This document shows, in pieces, positions 39,731 through 55,236 of a DNA stretch of 64,000 bases; position 1 is the first letter of the stretch; every line of letters starts with the position of its first letter. A program made the translations under genes and the position numbers. The notes beneath the pieces are model-generated. The model worked only from the letters and a program-made list of their open reading frames with translations, was not told where the DNA came from and did no database searches. This DNA comes from DATKDF01 sp963752045. Its GTDB lineage: Bacteria > Acidobacteriota > Vicinamibacteria > Vicinamibacterales > SCN-69-37. The stretch covers positions 496,001 to 560,000 of the forward strand of contig CAVVWN010000014.1 of the NCBI GenBank assembly GCA_963752045.1. The letters are read 5' to 3'.

Positions 39731-39746
39731 TGTTCCACGTGGAACA
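39731..39746. promoter_or_regulatory. parS centromere site
   Basis: TGTTCCACGTGGAACA is a perfect 16-bp palindrome matching the universal parS consensus (TGTTNCACGTGNAACA). It lies 91 bp before the parA start and is the nucleation site for ParB in chromosome segregation. No second copy was seen in the window. Confidence 0.93.
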
Positions 39747-39837
39747 CGGGGGGCAAGATAACGCGATTGCTTGACCAGACGAGCCGTCAGGTAGAGAATT
39801 GTCTGGATCGTAGCTAGATAAATTTGTATTGGGTTAT

Positions 39838-40758
39838 ATGACCAAACAAGCCCGCGTCATCGCCATCTCAAATCAGAAAGGTGGCGTCGCGAAGACAACC
39901 ACCGCCATCAATCTCGCCGCTGCACTGGCGATGGCCGGAAGACGCGTGCTCCTCATCGACCTCGATCCCCAGGCCAATCTGACGAGTGGCATCGGACTGA
40001 AAGGACAGGCGGGAACCGGGGGCACCATTTATGAAGCCCTGCTCGGCGCCACGTCCGACCCGGCCGCCTTCGTCGTGCCGACTGCCATCGAGCACCTGTC
40101 GGTCGTGCCCGCAGACCGCCAGTTGACCGGCGCGGAAATCGAGCTCGTCACGCTCGACTCTCGCGAGCACCGCCTGCGTCGATTCGTCGAGCCGCTCCGT
40201 GAGGCGTTCGACTACATCTTCATCGACTCACCACCTTCACTGGGGCTGCTGACGCTCAATGCCCTCGTCGCAGCCGACTCCGTGCTGATTCCACTCAACT
40301 GCGAGTACTTCGCGCTCGAAGGCATCGCGGACCTCATGGCCACGATCGACGGCGTCCGCGCGGCGCTCAACCCAGACCTCTTTGTCGAAGGCGTCCTGCT
40401 CACCATGGCTGACGAACGCACCAACCTCGGTCAGCAGGTCAGCCGGAACGTCCGTGAGTTCTTCGCCGAAAAGGTCTACAACACGGTGATTCCCAAGAAC
40501 GTCCGCCTGGGCGAGGCACCGAGCCACGGCCTGCCCGTTGCGCTCTACGATCCGCGGTCGCGCGGCGCCGAAGCCTACGCCGCCCTCGGCGATGAGTTCC
40601 TGCGGCGCGACGACCCGCTGCCGAGCCCCGAACCGCTGCCGCAAGCCGACGGGGACGTTGGATACGTGGAACCACTGGAGGCGGAGTCCGATCCCGAGTC
40701 AGGGGAAGGCACACGGCCCCAGATCGACAGCGATCCCAACGACGACGTGAAGTCCTGA
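39838..40758 (+). CDS. parA: Chromosome-partitioning ATPase ParA (Soj)
   Basis: The 306-residue protein is a deviant-Walker ATPase: KGGVAKTTTAINLAAAL near residue 15, LIDLDPQANLTSG, and the YIFIDSPPSLGLLTLNAL switch. With ParB and parS it segregates the origin. A ~50-residue acidic tail (EPLEAESDPESGEGTRPQIDSDPNDD) is added after the fold. The ATG at 39838 is used; it is embedded in a near-palindrome GGTTATATGACC. parB follows after 13 bp, so they are an operon. Confidence 0.95.
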   Translation: MTKQARVIAISNQKGGVAKTTTAINLAAALAMAGRRVLLIDLDPQANLTSGIGLKGQAGTGGTIYEALLGATSDPAAFVVPTAIEHLSVVPADRQLTGAEIELVTLDSREHRLRRFVEPLREAFDYIFIDSPPSLGLLTLNALVAADSVLIPLNCEYFALEGIADLMATIDGVRAALNPDLFVEGVLLTMADERTNLGQQVSRNVREFFAEKVYNTVIPKNVRLGEAPSHGLPVALYDPRSRGAEAYAALGDEFLRRDDPLPSPEPLPQADGDVGYVEPLEAESDPESGEGTRPQIDSDPNDDVKS

Positions 40759-40771
40759 AGAGAGGCGAGCC

Positions 40772-41647
40772 ATGGCTGAGAAACGCCCCGCACTTGGACG
40801 AGGTTTGAGCGCGCTCATTCCGACGACGCCCCCGGCCCCGGCCGCCGTGCCGCCGCGCGAACGCGAGCGCGAACCGGCCCGTCCATCCGAGCTCGACATC
40901 GACCTGCTCGCGCCCAATCCCCGACAGCCCCGCCAGCACATCGACGAGACGCACCTCGAAGAACTGGCCCAGTCGATTCGCAGTCACGGCATGATCCAGC
41001 CGATCATCGTGCGCCGCGCCGGGAACCACTACGAAATCGTGGCAGGCGAGCGCCGCTGGCGCGCGGCACAGCACGCCGGTCTCCTCAAAGTGCCCGTCAT
41101 CGTTCGCGAGGTGCCCGACGACAAACTGCTCGAGGTGGCGCTCATCGAGAACATCCAGCGCGAGGACCTCAACGCCATCGAAGAAGCGCAGGCCTATCGG
41201 CGGCTGACCGACGAGCTCAATCTCTCGCAGGAACAAGTGGCCTCTGCGGTGGGGAAGGACCGGGCAACCGTCGCCAACTACATCCGGCTCCTCAAACTGC
41301 CGGCTGAGGTGCGCAACGACCTGGCAGCCGGCAGCTTGTCGATGGGGCACGCGCGCGCCCTCCTGTCGCTTCCCGACGAATCCGCACAGCGTCGGCTCGC
41401 GCGTGACGTCGTCTCCCGGCAACTGTCGGTTCGCGAGACCGAAGGCCTCGTGCGTCGCGAGACGACGCCGCGCGTGGTTCCGCCGCCCCGCCGGATCGAC
41501 CCCAACACGCGCGCCGCCGAGGAGCAACTGAAACTCGCGCTCGGCACGCGGGTCAGCATCCTGAGGAAGGGCCAGGGGGGGCGCATCGAGATCCACTTCG
41601 CCAACGAGGACGAACTGCAGCGGCTGTTCGAGCAACTGACGGGGTAG
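40772..41647 (+). CDS. parB: Chromosome-partitioning protein ParB (Spo0J)
   Basis: The 291-residue CTP-dependent clamp binds parS and spreads along DNA. It begins KRPALGRGLSALIP (the ParA-activating LGRGLxxL motif), carries the CTPase motif GERRWRAA and the ENIQREDLNAIEEAQAY region, a helix-turn-helix (LSQEQVASAVGKDRATVANYIRLLKLP) and a C-terminal dimerisation part. Immediately downstream of parA. The N-terminal Pro-rich linker is somewhat long. Confidence 0.95.
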   Translation: MAEKRPALGRGLSALIPTTPPAPAAVPPREREREPARPSELDIDLLAPNPRQPRQHIDETHLEELAQSIRSHGMIQPIIVRRAGNHYEIVAGERRWRAAQHAGLLKVPVIVREVPDDKLLEVALIENIQREDLNAIEEAQAYRRLTDELNLSQEQVASAVGKDRATVANYIRLLKLPAEVRNDLAAGSLSMGHARALLSLPDESAQRRLARDVVSRQLSVRETEGLVRRETTPRVVPPPRRIDPNTRAAEEQLKLALGTRVSILRKGQGGRIEIHFANEDELQRLFEQLTG

Positions 41648-41994
41648 CGGGGCGCCCGGGCCGGGCCTCCCGGGCCTGTCTGCCCGTTTCCGGGCAGATC
41701 TGGGCCGCCAGCCCTTCCCGGCGATGGCGTCCCGGCTTCGCTGGGGGCCTGGGGGGGCCGGGGTGCGCAGGACCAACCATCGCCCGGATGATTGCAGCCG
41801 ATCCGGCCGACGGCAGGGCCGGGTTCCTTGCCCGTTTCGGGCGGCGAATGGTATAAATTGTCGTTTTGCTGGGCGAGTTTTGAGAGGTCCATGAGCCTCG
41901 TCTCCGCCCCGCCGAGGCTCAGAGACAGCGTGCACACATTGTTCCCGCCGCTTCCGGCCAATCCGATTCAGGCGAGTCGCGCCGGGAGTCTGTC
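41648..41994. other. parB-atpH intergenic
   Basis: The 347-bp gap holds GC-rich low-complexity sequence with a hairpin TCTGCCCG-TTTC-CGGGCAGA at 41679-41698 that could end the parAB transcript, then the atp promoter. No protein or RNA gene is recognised. Confidence 0.55.
41828..41857 (+). promoter_or_regulatory. Sigma70-type promoter of atpHAGDC
   Basis: TTGCCC (41828-41833) and TATAAA (41852-41857) are spaced by 18 bp just before an AT-rich start region. A long 5' leader of about 130 bases to atpH would follow. Confidence 0.45.
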
Positions 41995-42543
41995 GTGACG
42001 TCAGGTGCTCTGGCGCGGCGGTACGCCGCGGCGCTCTTCGACGTCACCGAGAAGACCGGCGGCACCGCTCAGGCGTTCGCCGATCTCCAGGCTCTCCGCG
42101 ACGTGATTGCCGGCCACGACGAGCTTCGGAAGGTGTTGTCGAGCCCGGCCATTCCCGCGGTTCGCAAGCGGGCAATCGTCACGGCGCTTGCCGCACGGGC
42201 CGGCATGGCCTCACCCGAGGTCGCGCGTCTCGTCGAGCTCATGGCCGAGCGCGGTCGGTTGTGGCTCGTCGGCGAGGTGACGTCGGCGTTCGAGGGCCGC
42301 GTGAACGAATTGCGGAAGGTGATGCCGGCCGAGGTGACGAGCGCGCAGCCGCTCGACGAGACGAGTCGGGCGGCGATCGCCGGGGCGCTCAAGCGGGCGA
42401 CCGGCAGCGACGTGCGAATCACCGAGCGGGTCGATCCGTCGCTCGTTGGTGGCATCGTCGCGCGGGTGGGCAGCCTCGTGTTCGACGGCAGTGTCATTCG
42501 CCAGATGGAGCGGCTGCGGCAGCGGCTGCTCTCGGGCGCGTAG
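41995..42543 (+). CDS. atpH: F1F0 ATP synthase subunit delta
   Basis: The 182-residue delta subunit joins F1 to the peripheral stalk. It has the characteristic N-terminal RRYAAALFDVTEK motif (family ARxYAxALF) and the C-terminal V-D-P-S-L-V-G-G-I-V-A-R-V-G-S-L-V-F-D-G-S signature. The start is GTG at 41995. It is first of five F1 genes here; the a, c and b subunit genes are not alongside. Confidence 0.95.
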   Translation: MTSGALARRYAAALFDVTEKTGGTAQAFADLQALRDVIAGHDELRKVLSSPAIPAVRKRAIVTALAARAGMASPEVARLVELMAERGRLWLVGEVTSAFEGRVNELRKVMPAEVTSAQPLDETSRAAIAGALKRATGSDVRITERVDPSLVGGIVARVGSLVFDGSVIRQMERLRQRLLSGA

Positions 42544-42591
42544 CGAAGCACATTCGGCGGGACGGATCGTTCCCGCCCAGTTGAGGACGTC

Positions 42592-44112
<1,521 letters not shown>

Positions 44113-44146
44113 CGAACGTGCGAGGCACCGTGGAGCCGAGAGACGA

Positions 44147-45016
44147 ATGCCGTCACTGATTGACATGCGACGGCGCATCCGCGCCGTCAAGTCGACGCAG
44201 CAGATCACCAAAGCCATGAAGATGGTGGCGGCCTCGAAGCTGCGGCGCGCGCAGGAGCGCGTGGTGGCCACGCGTCCCTTCACGCGCGAAGCGAAGCGTG
44301 TGCTGGCGAGCATCTCGAGCCGTGTGGATCCGTCCACGCATCCGCTGCTGGCCCGCCGGCCCGGTCTCGACACCGGCCCGGCGCTCGTGGTCGTGCTGAC
44401 GAGCGACAAGGGGCTCTGCGGCAGCTTCAACGGCCACGCCATCAAGGCGGCGGTGAACTTCGCGCGGGAGCACAAGGGCCGCGAGCTGTCGTTCGGCTTC
44501 GTCGGCCGCAAGGGACGAGACGTGCTGAGGCGGCGCGGGCTTGCCGTGCGCTTCGAGTACGTGGACCTGCCCAAATCGATCGAGCTCGTCGACGCCGAGG
44601 CCATCGCCCAGCCGGCGCTCGAGGATTTCAAGTCCGGCCGCGTCGACAGCGTGCACCTCGTCTATAACGAGTTCAAATCGGTCATCGCCCAGCGGACCGT
44701 GGTCGAACGGCTGCTGCCGGTGGAGCCGCTCTCGGCCGCCGAGCTCGCCGAGGCGGGCGGGGCGAGCGAGTACCTCTACGAGCCGTCTGCCGAGCGCATC
44801 CTGGACGTGCTGCTCGAGCGGGGCGTGCAGGTGCAGGTGCTCTGCGCGCTGCTCGAGTCGGCCGCCGCCGAACACGCCGCGCGCATGACGGCCATGGACG
44901 CGGCCACGCGCAATTCGTCCGAAATGATCGACGGCCTGACGCTGACGATGAACAAGGTCCGCCAGGCCGCGATCACGCGGGAGATCATCGAAGTGGTCTC
45001 CGGCGCGCAGAGTTAG
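44147..45016 (+). CDS. atpG: F1F0 ATP synthase subunit gamma
   Basis: The central stalk rotor, 289 residues. N-terminal MPSLIDMRRRIRAVKSTQQITKAMKMVAASKLRRAQ and the C-terminal signature EHAARMTAMDAATRNSSEMIDGLTLTMNKVRQAAITREIIEVVSGA are complete. ATG at 44147 matches the family start. Confidence 0.96.
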   Translation: MPSLIDMRRRIRAVKSTQQITKAMKMVAASKLRRAQERVVATRPFTREAKRVLASISSRVDPSTHPLLARRPGLDTGPALVVVLTSDKGLCGSFNGHAIKAAVNFAREHKGRELSFGFVGRKGRDVLRRRGLAVRFEYVDLPKSIELVDAEAIAQPALEDFKSGRVDSVHLVYNEFKSVIAQRTVVERLLPVEPLSAAELAEAGGASEYLYEPSAERILDVLLERGVQVQVLCALLESAAAEHAARMTAMDAATRNSSEMIDGLTLTMNKVRQAAITREIIEVVSGAQS

Positions 45017-45134
45017 AGTACGGGCCGGCTCGAAGCCGGACGCGGGAGTGAGACGGGGTCTGGCCCCGATTGGCGGAAGCCGGGCCTGACCCCCTGGCTG
45101 GTTCGAAGCTGGATCTGGATAGAGAGACAGACAC
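45017..45134. repeat. Palindromic element between atpG and atpD
   Basis: This 118-bp gap contains CCGGCTCGAAGCCGG, then a hairpin with arms GGGGTCTGGCCC (45055-45066) and GGGCCTGACCCC (45082-45093), 11 of 12 pairing, then a second CTGG-TTCGAAG-CTGG half-palindrome. The layout (strong central hairpin framed by related TTCGAA-type repeats) is REP/BIME-like. A stem like this in the operon could affect stoichiometry between subunits. Confidence 0.6.
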
Positions 45135-46573
<1,439 letters not shown>

Positions 46574-46574
<1 letters not shown>

Positions 46575-46999
46575 TGGCTATTCCCAGTCACATCCGCCTC
46601 GAGTTCGTCACGCCGAGCCAGGTCATCGCCCGCGATGACGTGGACGAAGTCGGCCTGCCGGGCGAAGAGGGCGATTTCGGCGTGCTCCCTGGCCACACGC
46701 CGCTTCTCGCCGCGCTTCGGACCGGCCAGTTCTGGTACCGTGTCGGCAACGAGCGGCACTACGCGTTCGTCGACGGCGGCTATGCCGAGGTCGTGCCGGA
46801 CCGCGTGTCGGTGCTCGCGCGGGTGGCCGAACGGGCCGAACAGATCGATACCGAGCGGGCGGCAGCCGCCAAACGCCGGGCCGAGGAGCAGCTCGCCAGG
46901 CCCGCCGTCGTCGATCTCGACTACGAGCAGGCGCGGATAGCCCTGCTCCGCGCCATTTCGAGACTTGACGTGGCACAGTACGCGCGGCGACGATCCTGA
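46574..46999 (+). CDS. atpC: F1F0 ATP synthase subunit epsilon
   Basis: The 141-residue rotor subunit with the N-terminal beta sandwich pattern IRLEFVTPSQVI ... VGLPGEEGDFGVLPGHTPLLAAL and the C-terminal helical hairpin that inhibits hydrolysis in many species (RAEEQLARPAVVDLDYEQARIALLRA). It ends 1 bp into the phosphatase start (TGATG overlap). Confidence 0.95.
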
Positions 47000-47775
47000 T
47001 GCCCATGACAAAAGCGACGTCGGCGGTTGCCTCAGACCGCGGCCTGCGCCGCGAGGACAACGAAGACGCGTACATCGCGCGGCAGGATTTAGGCCTGTTC
47101 ATGGTGGCCGACGGCATGGGCGGCCATGCGGCAGGCGAGGTGGCCTCGCGCATGGCCGTGCAGGCCGTCGAGGCCTTCGTGAGCGACACGCGCGACGCCG
47201 ACCCGAATCGCACCTGGCCGTTTCCCTACGACCCGGACATCTCGCTCGACGCCAATCGATTGAAGGCGGGGTTCCGCCTGGCCAACCGGCGTCTGGCGGC
47301 GGCCATGGCCGACAATGACGCCCTGCGCGGCATGGCGACGACGGCCGCGGCGGTCCTGCTCGGCCGCGAGGGGCCGGTCGTGGCACATGTCGGCGACAGC
47401 CGCGTGTACCTGTTCCGCGACGGCGAGCTCACGCAGATTACCGAAGATCACTCCTGGGTGAGCGAGCAGGTGCGCGCCGGCATCCTGTCGGCGGCCGACG
47501 CGCGCCGACATCCCTGGCGTAACGTCGTCACACGCGCGCTCTCGGGCGGCGACGATCCCGACGTGGAAGTGAGCGACATCGAACTGAAGCCCGGCGACCG
47601 GCTCCTCATCTGCTCCGATGGGCTGTCGGGCGTGGTCACGACCGAGCGCATGCAGGAAATCGTGGCGGCCGGCCTGGGCCTCGACGACACGTGCAAGGCG
47701 CTCATCGCGGCGGCCAACGAAGCCGGCGGGCCAGACAACATCACGGTGGCGATGTTGCAGGTCGATGTGGCATAA
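46999..47775 (+). CDS. PP2C-family Ser/Thr protein phosphatase
   Basis: The 258-residue protein has all PP2C metal-binding motifs: RREDNEDAYI, MVADGMGGHAAGE, VAHVGDSRVYLFRDG, LLICSDGLSG and GGPDNITVAML. It would dephosphorylate Hanks-type kinase targets (a PD40 kinase lies at 4.6 kb). It overlaps atpC by 1 bp at its start and the next gene by 11 bp at its end, so it is translationally linked to both the F1 operon and the exporter genes. Confidence 0.93.
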   Translation: MPMTKATSAVASDRGLRREDNEDAYIARQDLGLFMVADGMGGHAAGEVASRMAVQAVEAFVSDTRDADPNRTWPFPYDPDISLDANRLKAGFRLANRRLAAAMADNDALRGMATTAAAVLLGREGPVVAHVGDSRVYLFRDGELTQITEDHSWVSEQVRAGILSAADARRHPWRNVVTRALSGGDDPDVEVSDIELKPGDRLLICSDGLSGVVTTERMQEIVAAGLGLDDTCKALIAAANEAGGPDNITVAMLQVDVA

Positions 47776-48552
47776 CCTCGCGCAACTGCCCCGATACCGC
47801 GGCCTCATCCACAGCCTTGTCGCCCGCGAGCTGAAGGCCCGCTACCGCGGGTCCATTCTCGGGTTCTTCTGGTCGTTCGTGAACCCGTTGATGCTGCTCC
47901 TCATCTACAACTTCGTGTTCACGTACCTGCTCGCCAACCGGACCGAGGGCATCCAGCCGTACGCGCTCTTCATGTTCGCGGGCTGCTGCCCTGGACGTGG
48001 TTCCAGTCGGCGCTCAACGAGTCGGCCGGCGTGCTCATTTCCGGCGGCAACCTCATCAAGAAGGTGCTGTTCCCGGCCGAAGTGCTGCCCATCGTCAGCG
48101 TGCTGGCGAACATGGTGCACTTCTTCCTGGGACTGCCGATCCTCGTGATCTTCCTCGTGTGGTTTCAGCACGTGCCGGATCTGGCCGACCTCGTCTGGTT
48201 TCCGGTCGTCGTCGCCGTGCAGTTGCTGTTCACGACCGGCCTTGCGCTGCTGCTCTCGGCGCTCACCGTGCACTTTCGCGACATCCGCGACCTGCTGGCG
48301 AACGTGCTCACCTTCTGGTTCTTCGCGACGCCGATCATCTACGCCTACACCCAGTTTGCCGAGTACAAGTTCTGGTTCGACATCAACCCGTTCACGCACC
48401 TGGCCATTTCGTACCAGGAACTGCTGTTCTTCGACGGGCCGTTCGGGCACTGGCGCTGGCTGCTCGCGCTGGGCGGCGCTTCGGTGGTGCTGTTTCTCGC
48501 CGGCTACTGGGTGTTCGATCGACTGCGCGATTCCTTTGCGGAGGCCGTCTGA
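47765..48552 (+). CDS. Polysaccharide ABC exporter permease, Wzm/TagG-like (frame break near 47983)
   Basis: The product is an ABC-2 type membrane permease: an amphipathic N-terminus RELKARYRGSILGFFWSFVNPLMLLLIYNFVF and further helices with FWFFATPIIYAYTQFAEYKFWFDINPFTHLAISYQELLF. The frame breaks near 47983 (C missing in a run) between FMFAG and the expected LLPWTWFQSALNESAG; restored, the protein is about 262 residues, normal for Wzm. It pairs with the following ATPase to export undecaprenyl-linked glycans. Confidence 0.85.
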
Positions 48553-49896
48553 TGTCGGCCGCCGCCACCGGTTCCGGGCCGGCCATCAGGCTCTCGAACG
48601 TCACCAAGGTGTATCGCCGCTATGGCGGCCGGCAGTTCTCGACACTCAAGAGCGCGCTGCTCTCGGGCAGCCTCGTCAGGAACCTGCGCCCGAGCGAGAC
48701 GTTCACGGCGCTCGACGACGTGTCGTTCGCGGTGCCGAAGGGCGCCACGTTCGGCGTCGTCGGCCGGAACGGGTCGGGCAAGAGCACGGCGCTCAAGCTG
48801 GTGGCCGGCATCACGAAGCCCACGACCGGCACGGTGGAGGTGCATGGCCGCATCTCCGCGCTCATCGAGCTGGGCGCCGGTTTCCACCCGGAGATCTCCG
48901 GCCGCGAGAACGTCTTCATCAACGGCATCATGCTCGGTCTGACGAAGCGCGAGATCCAGAAGCGCTTCGACGAGATCGTCGAGTTCGCCGAGCTCAGCGA
49001 GTTCATCGACGCGCCGGTCAAGACGTACTCGTCCGGCATGTACATGCGGCTCGGGTTCTGCGGTGGCGATTCACGTCGATCCCGACGTGCTGCTCGTCGA
49101 CGAGGTGCTGGCCGTCGGCGACGAGGGCTTCACCCACAAGTGCCTCGACAAGTTCGGCGAGTTCAAGCGGCGGGGCAAGACGATCCTGCTCGTCACGCAC
49201 TCGCTCAGCCTGGTGGAGCGGTTCTGCGACGAGGCCGTGTGGCTCGACGAGGGCCGCAAGCGGGCCGAAGGCGACCCCAAACGCGTCGTCGGCGCCTACA
49301 TCACCGACGTCGAGCGGCAGGAAGAGCAGTTTCTCGCGTCGACCGACGCGCGCGCGCGGGAGGAGGCCGGCGAGATCACGGCACGGCCGGAGGCCGGACC
49401 GCTCGACGCCGGAGAGGCGGCCGCCAACATGTTTCAGGCCGGCGAGGGCCGCTGGGGATCGGGCGGCGTCGAGATCCGCGACGTCGCGTTCCTCGACGAG
49501 CAGGGCCGCCGCACCCATGTGTTTCACAGCGGCGAGGCCATGACCGTCGAGCTCTCGGTGGACGCGAAGCGGCCGGTGACCGACTTCGTGTTCGGGATCG
49601 GAATCTTCAATGCGGAGGGCGTGTGCGTTTACGGGACGAACACGCACATCGAGGACCACGTGGGCGACCGGCTCGAGGGCCGGGCCGACGTGCGGCTCGC
49701 GCTCGAGTCGCTCGACCTGGTCGAAGGCACCTACAAGATGGACGTTGCCGTGCACAAGCTCGACGGCGCGCCCTATGACTACCACCGGTTGCTCTACACG
49801 TTCCGAGTGAAGTCGCGAACCAAGGACATCGGCATTTACCGGCCCCGTCACACGTGGCAGTTCTCGGGCGGCGTGAAGTTCAAGATGAAGATGTAG
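48552..49896 (+). CDS. Polysaccharide ABC exporter ATPase, Wzt-like (frame break near 49061)
   Basis: The nucleotide-binding domain has Walker A GRNGSGKST, the signature TYSSGMYMRLGF and Walker B VDEVLAVGDE; the C-terminal ~150 residues are a Wzt-C-type glycan-recognition domain (FHSGEAMTVELSVDAK ... YDYHRLLYTFRV). The join between LGF and the VAIHVDPDVLLVDEV part is broken by one extra T near 49061; corrected length is about 448 residues. Its start overlaps the permease stop. The extra glycan-binding domain implies selection of a capped O-antigen-like substrate. Confidence 0.87.
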
Positions 49897-49968
49897 GGGC
49901 GGACTGCGGTTCGTAGGGCGGACTGAAGTTCAGTCCGCCCCACATCTACCGAACTTCAGTCCGCCCTG
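49897..49968. repeat. Palindromic GGGCGGACTGAA elements
   Basis: Four copies, two in each orientation, of a ~16-bp half-element (GGGCGGACTGAAGTTC) lie between the Wzt-like gene and rfaE2. Two of them form a dyad with 12-bp arms at 49916-49940. They resemble the GGCGGGCT-AGCCCGCC palindromes at 23917 and 54110. Confidence 0.7.
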
Positions 49969-49981
49969 CATTCTGCAGGGT

Positions 49982-50455
49982 ATGACGACGACATCGAGAG
50001 ACGCGATCGCGGCGAGAGCAGAGGCGTGGCGCCGGGCCGGCAGTCGCGTCGTCTTCACCAACGGCGTGTTCGATCTGCTGCATCCCGGTCACGTGCGCTA
50101 CCTCCAGGCCGCGCGGGCCGAAGGCGACGTGCTCATCGTCGGCATCAACTCGGACCGCTCCGTGCGCGCGATCAAGGGACCTGAGCGTCCGATCACGCCG
50201 GAAGCCGAGCGCGCCGAGATCCTTTCGGCGCTCGGCTGCGTCGACGCCGTCGTCGTGTTCGACGACGAGACGCCGGCGGCGATCATCCGCGAGCTGGCCC
50301 CGGACGTGCTGGTCAAGGGCGCCGACTGGGCGGCCGACGCCATCGTCGGCCGGGACACCGTCGAGGCAAGAGGCGGGACGGTGGTGCGGGTCCCGGTGGA
50401 ACAGGGATGGTCGACGACGAGCATTCTCGAGAGGATTCGCGCCGCGCGGCGCTGA
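49982..50455 (+). CDS. rfaE2: D-glycero-beta-D-manno-heptose 1-phosphate adenylyltransferase
   Basis: The 157-residue nucleotidyltransferase has the HxGH motif in VFTNGVFDLLHPGHVRYLQAA and the VGINSDRSV stretch typical of the adenylyl half of HldE. It converts heptose-1-phosphate plus ATP to ADP-heptose, a precursor of LPS core. It stands alone here (the kinase half is absent), so HldE is split in this organism. Placement next to a Wzm/Wzt exporter suits an envelope-glycan role. Confidence 0.92.
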   Translation: MTTTSRDAIAARAEAWRRAGSRVVFTNGVFDLLHPGHVRYLQAARAEGDVLIVGINSDRSVRAIKGPERPITPEAERAEILSALGCVDAVVVFDDETPAAIIRELAPDVLVKGADWAADAIVGRDTVEARGGTVVRVPVEQGWSTTSILERIRAARR

Positions 50456-50468
50456 CATCTGGCTGATC

Positions 50469-54043
<3,575 letters not shown>

Positions 54044-54109
54044 TCTGAGGGGCTGGGCCTGACATCTGGCGGTCGGGTTTGCGGGACCGGCTCCAGGCAA
54101 ATCGGACGG

Positions 54110-54127
54110 GCGGGCTTCAGCCCGCCA
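54110..54127. repeat. REP-like palindrome before the SurA-like gene
   Basis: GGCGGGCT-TC-AGCCCGCC is a perfect 8-bp dyad with a 2-bp centre, 14 bp before the ATG. It may act on the mfd transcript end or on the leader of the next gene. The core is nearly identical to the dyad at 23917-23938. Confidence 0.55.
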
Positions 54128-54141
54128 GACAGGGAATCTTG

Positions 54142-55236
54142 ATGTATCGCAGAGTCACCACGGGTCTCGTCGCAGCGGCCGTCCTGGCGACGGTTCTGGC
54201 GGCCCGCCCGGCCGCCCAGCAGGGCGAGATCATCCAGAAGGTCATCGTCAAGGTCAACGGCGAGATCTTCACGCAGACCGAGCTCGAGCGGCGCCAGGTT
54301 CAGGCGCTGCGCGAACGGAACCAGCGGGTGGACAATCCCGAGGCGCTCCAGACCGACGCGGGGCTGCGCGCCGCGCTGTCCGAGGTCACGCCGGTGCTCC
54401 TGAACGACGCCATCGAGGAGCTGCTGCTGCTGCAACGCGCGCGCGACCTGGGCGTGAAGTTCTCCGAGGAGGCGTTTCAGGAAGCGCTCGGGAATCTCAA
54501 GACACAGAACAACCTCAACGACGAGCAGTTCGCCATTGCGCTCAAGCAGGAAGGGCTCACGCTCGATCAGCTTCGGAAGGACTTCGAGCGCTCGTACATG
54601 ATGCAGGGCGTGCAGCAAATCGAGATCTACCCGCGCCTGCAGATCACCGACGAGGAAATCCGCCAGTACTATCGGGCCAATCCTCAGGAGTTCATGCAGC
54701 CGGAAACCGTCATGTTGCGCGAGATCTTCATGGAGGTCCAGACGCAGGTCCGGGACAACCAGACCGTGATCAACGTTGCCCAGGAAGAAGCGGTGCAGGC
54801 GAAGATGAACGCCGCGCGCGAGCGGCTGATCAAGGGCGAGGACTTCACGGCCGTGGCGGCCGAAGTGTCCGAGTCGCCGTCGAAGGCCAACGGCGGCCTC
54901 ATCGGCCCGGTTGACGTCGCGCAAGTGGCAGAGGCGATGCGCGCGATCATCGATGCCCTGAAGGTGGGCGATGTGAGCGAGCCGATTCGCACCTCGCGCG
55001 GGTTCCAGATGCTGCGCCTCGAGTCGCGAAGCGCGGCCGAGCCGCAGGCGTTCGCGCAGGTTCGCACTCAGATCCTGCAGAAGATCCGCCTCGAGCGGGT
55101 GGATGCCGAGATGTCGCGATACATCGACACCTTGCGCGAGCAGGCCGAGATCGAGTGGAAGGACGAGAACCTCCGGGCCGTCTACCAGAAGATGCTGGCT
55201 GAGCGCTCGGCCAGGACCGGCCTCGCGCCGCGATGA
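54142..55236 (+). CDS. SurA-like periplasmic peptidyl-prolyl isomerase
   Basis: The 364-residue protein has a signal peptide (LVAAAVLATVLAARPAAQ), a SurA N-terminal chaperone region (QQGEIIQKVIVKVNGEIFTQTELERRQ), and one parvulin domain from about residue 190 (MLREIFMEVQTQVRD ... AKMNAARERLIKGEDFTAVAAEVSESPSKANGG). It would help outer-membrane protein folding in the periplasm. The start is put at ATG 54142, where the signal peptide begins. The stop overlaps the dusB start by 4 bp. Confidence 0.88.
   Translation: MYRRVTTGLVAAAVLATVLAARPAAQQGEIIQKVIVKVNGEIFTQTELERRQVQALRERNQRVDNPEALQTDAGLRAALSEVTPVLLNDAIEELLLLQRARDLGVKFSEEAFQEALGNLKTQNNLNDEQFAIALKQEGLTLDQLRKDFERSYMMQGVQQIEIYPRLQITDEEIRQYYRANPQEFMQPETVMLREIFMEVQTQVRDNQTVINVAQEEAVQAKMNAARERLIKGEDFTAVAAEVSESPSKANGGLIGPVDVAQVAEAMRAIIDALKVGDVSEPIRTSRGFQMLRLESRSAAEPQAFAQVRTQILQKIRLERVDAEMSRYIDTLREQAEIEWKDENLRAVYQKMLAERSARTGLAPR

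Noticed and set aside
47965..49070. Programmed frameshifting in the ABC exporter genes
   Set aside because: The breaks lie at G/C runs or single base insertions without heptameric slippery sites, and the same kind of break is seen in unrelated genes, pointing to sequence error.
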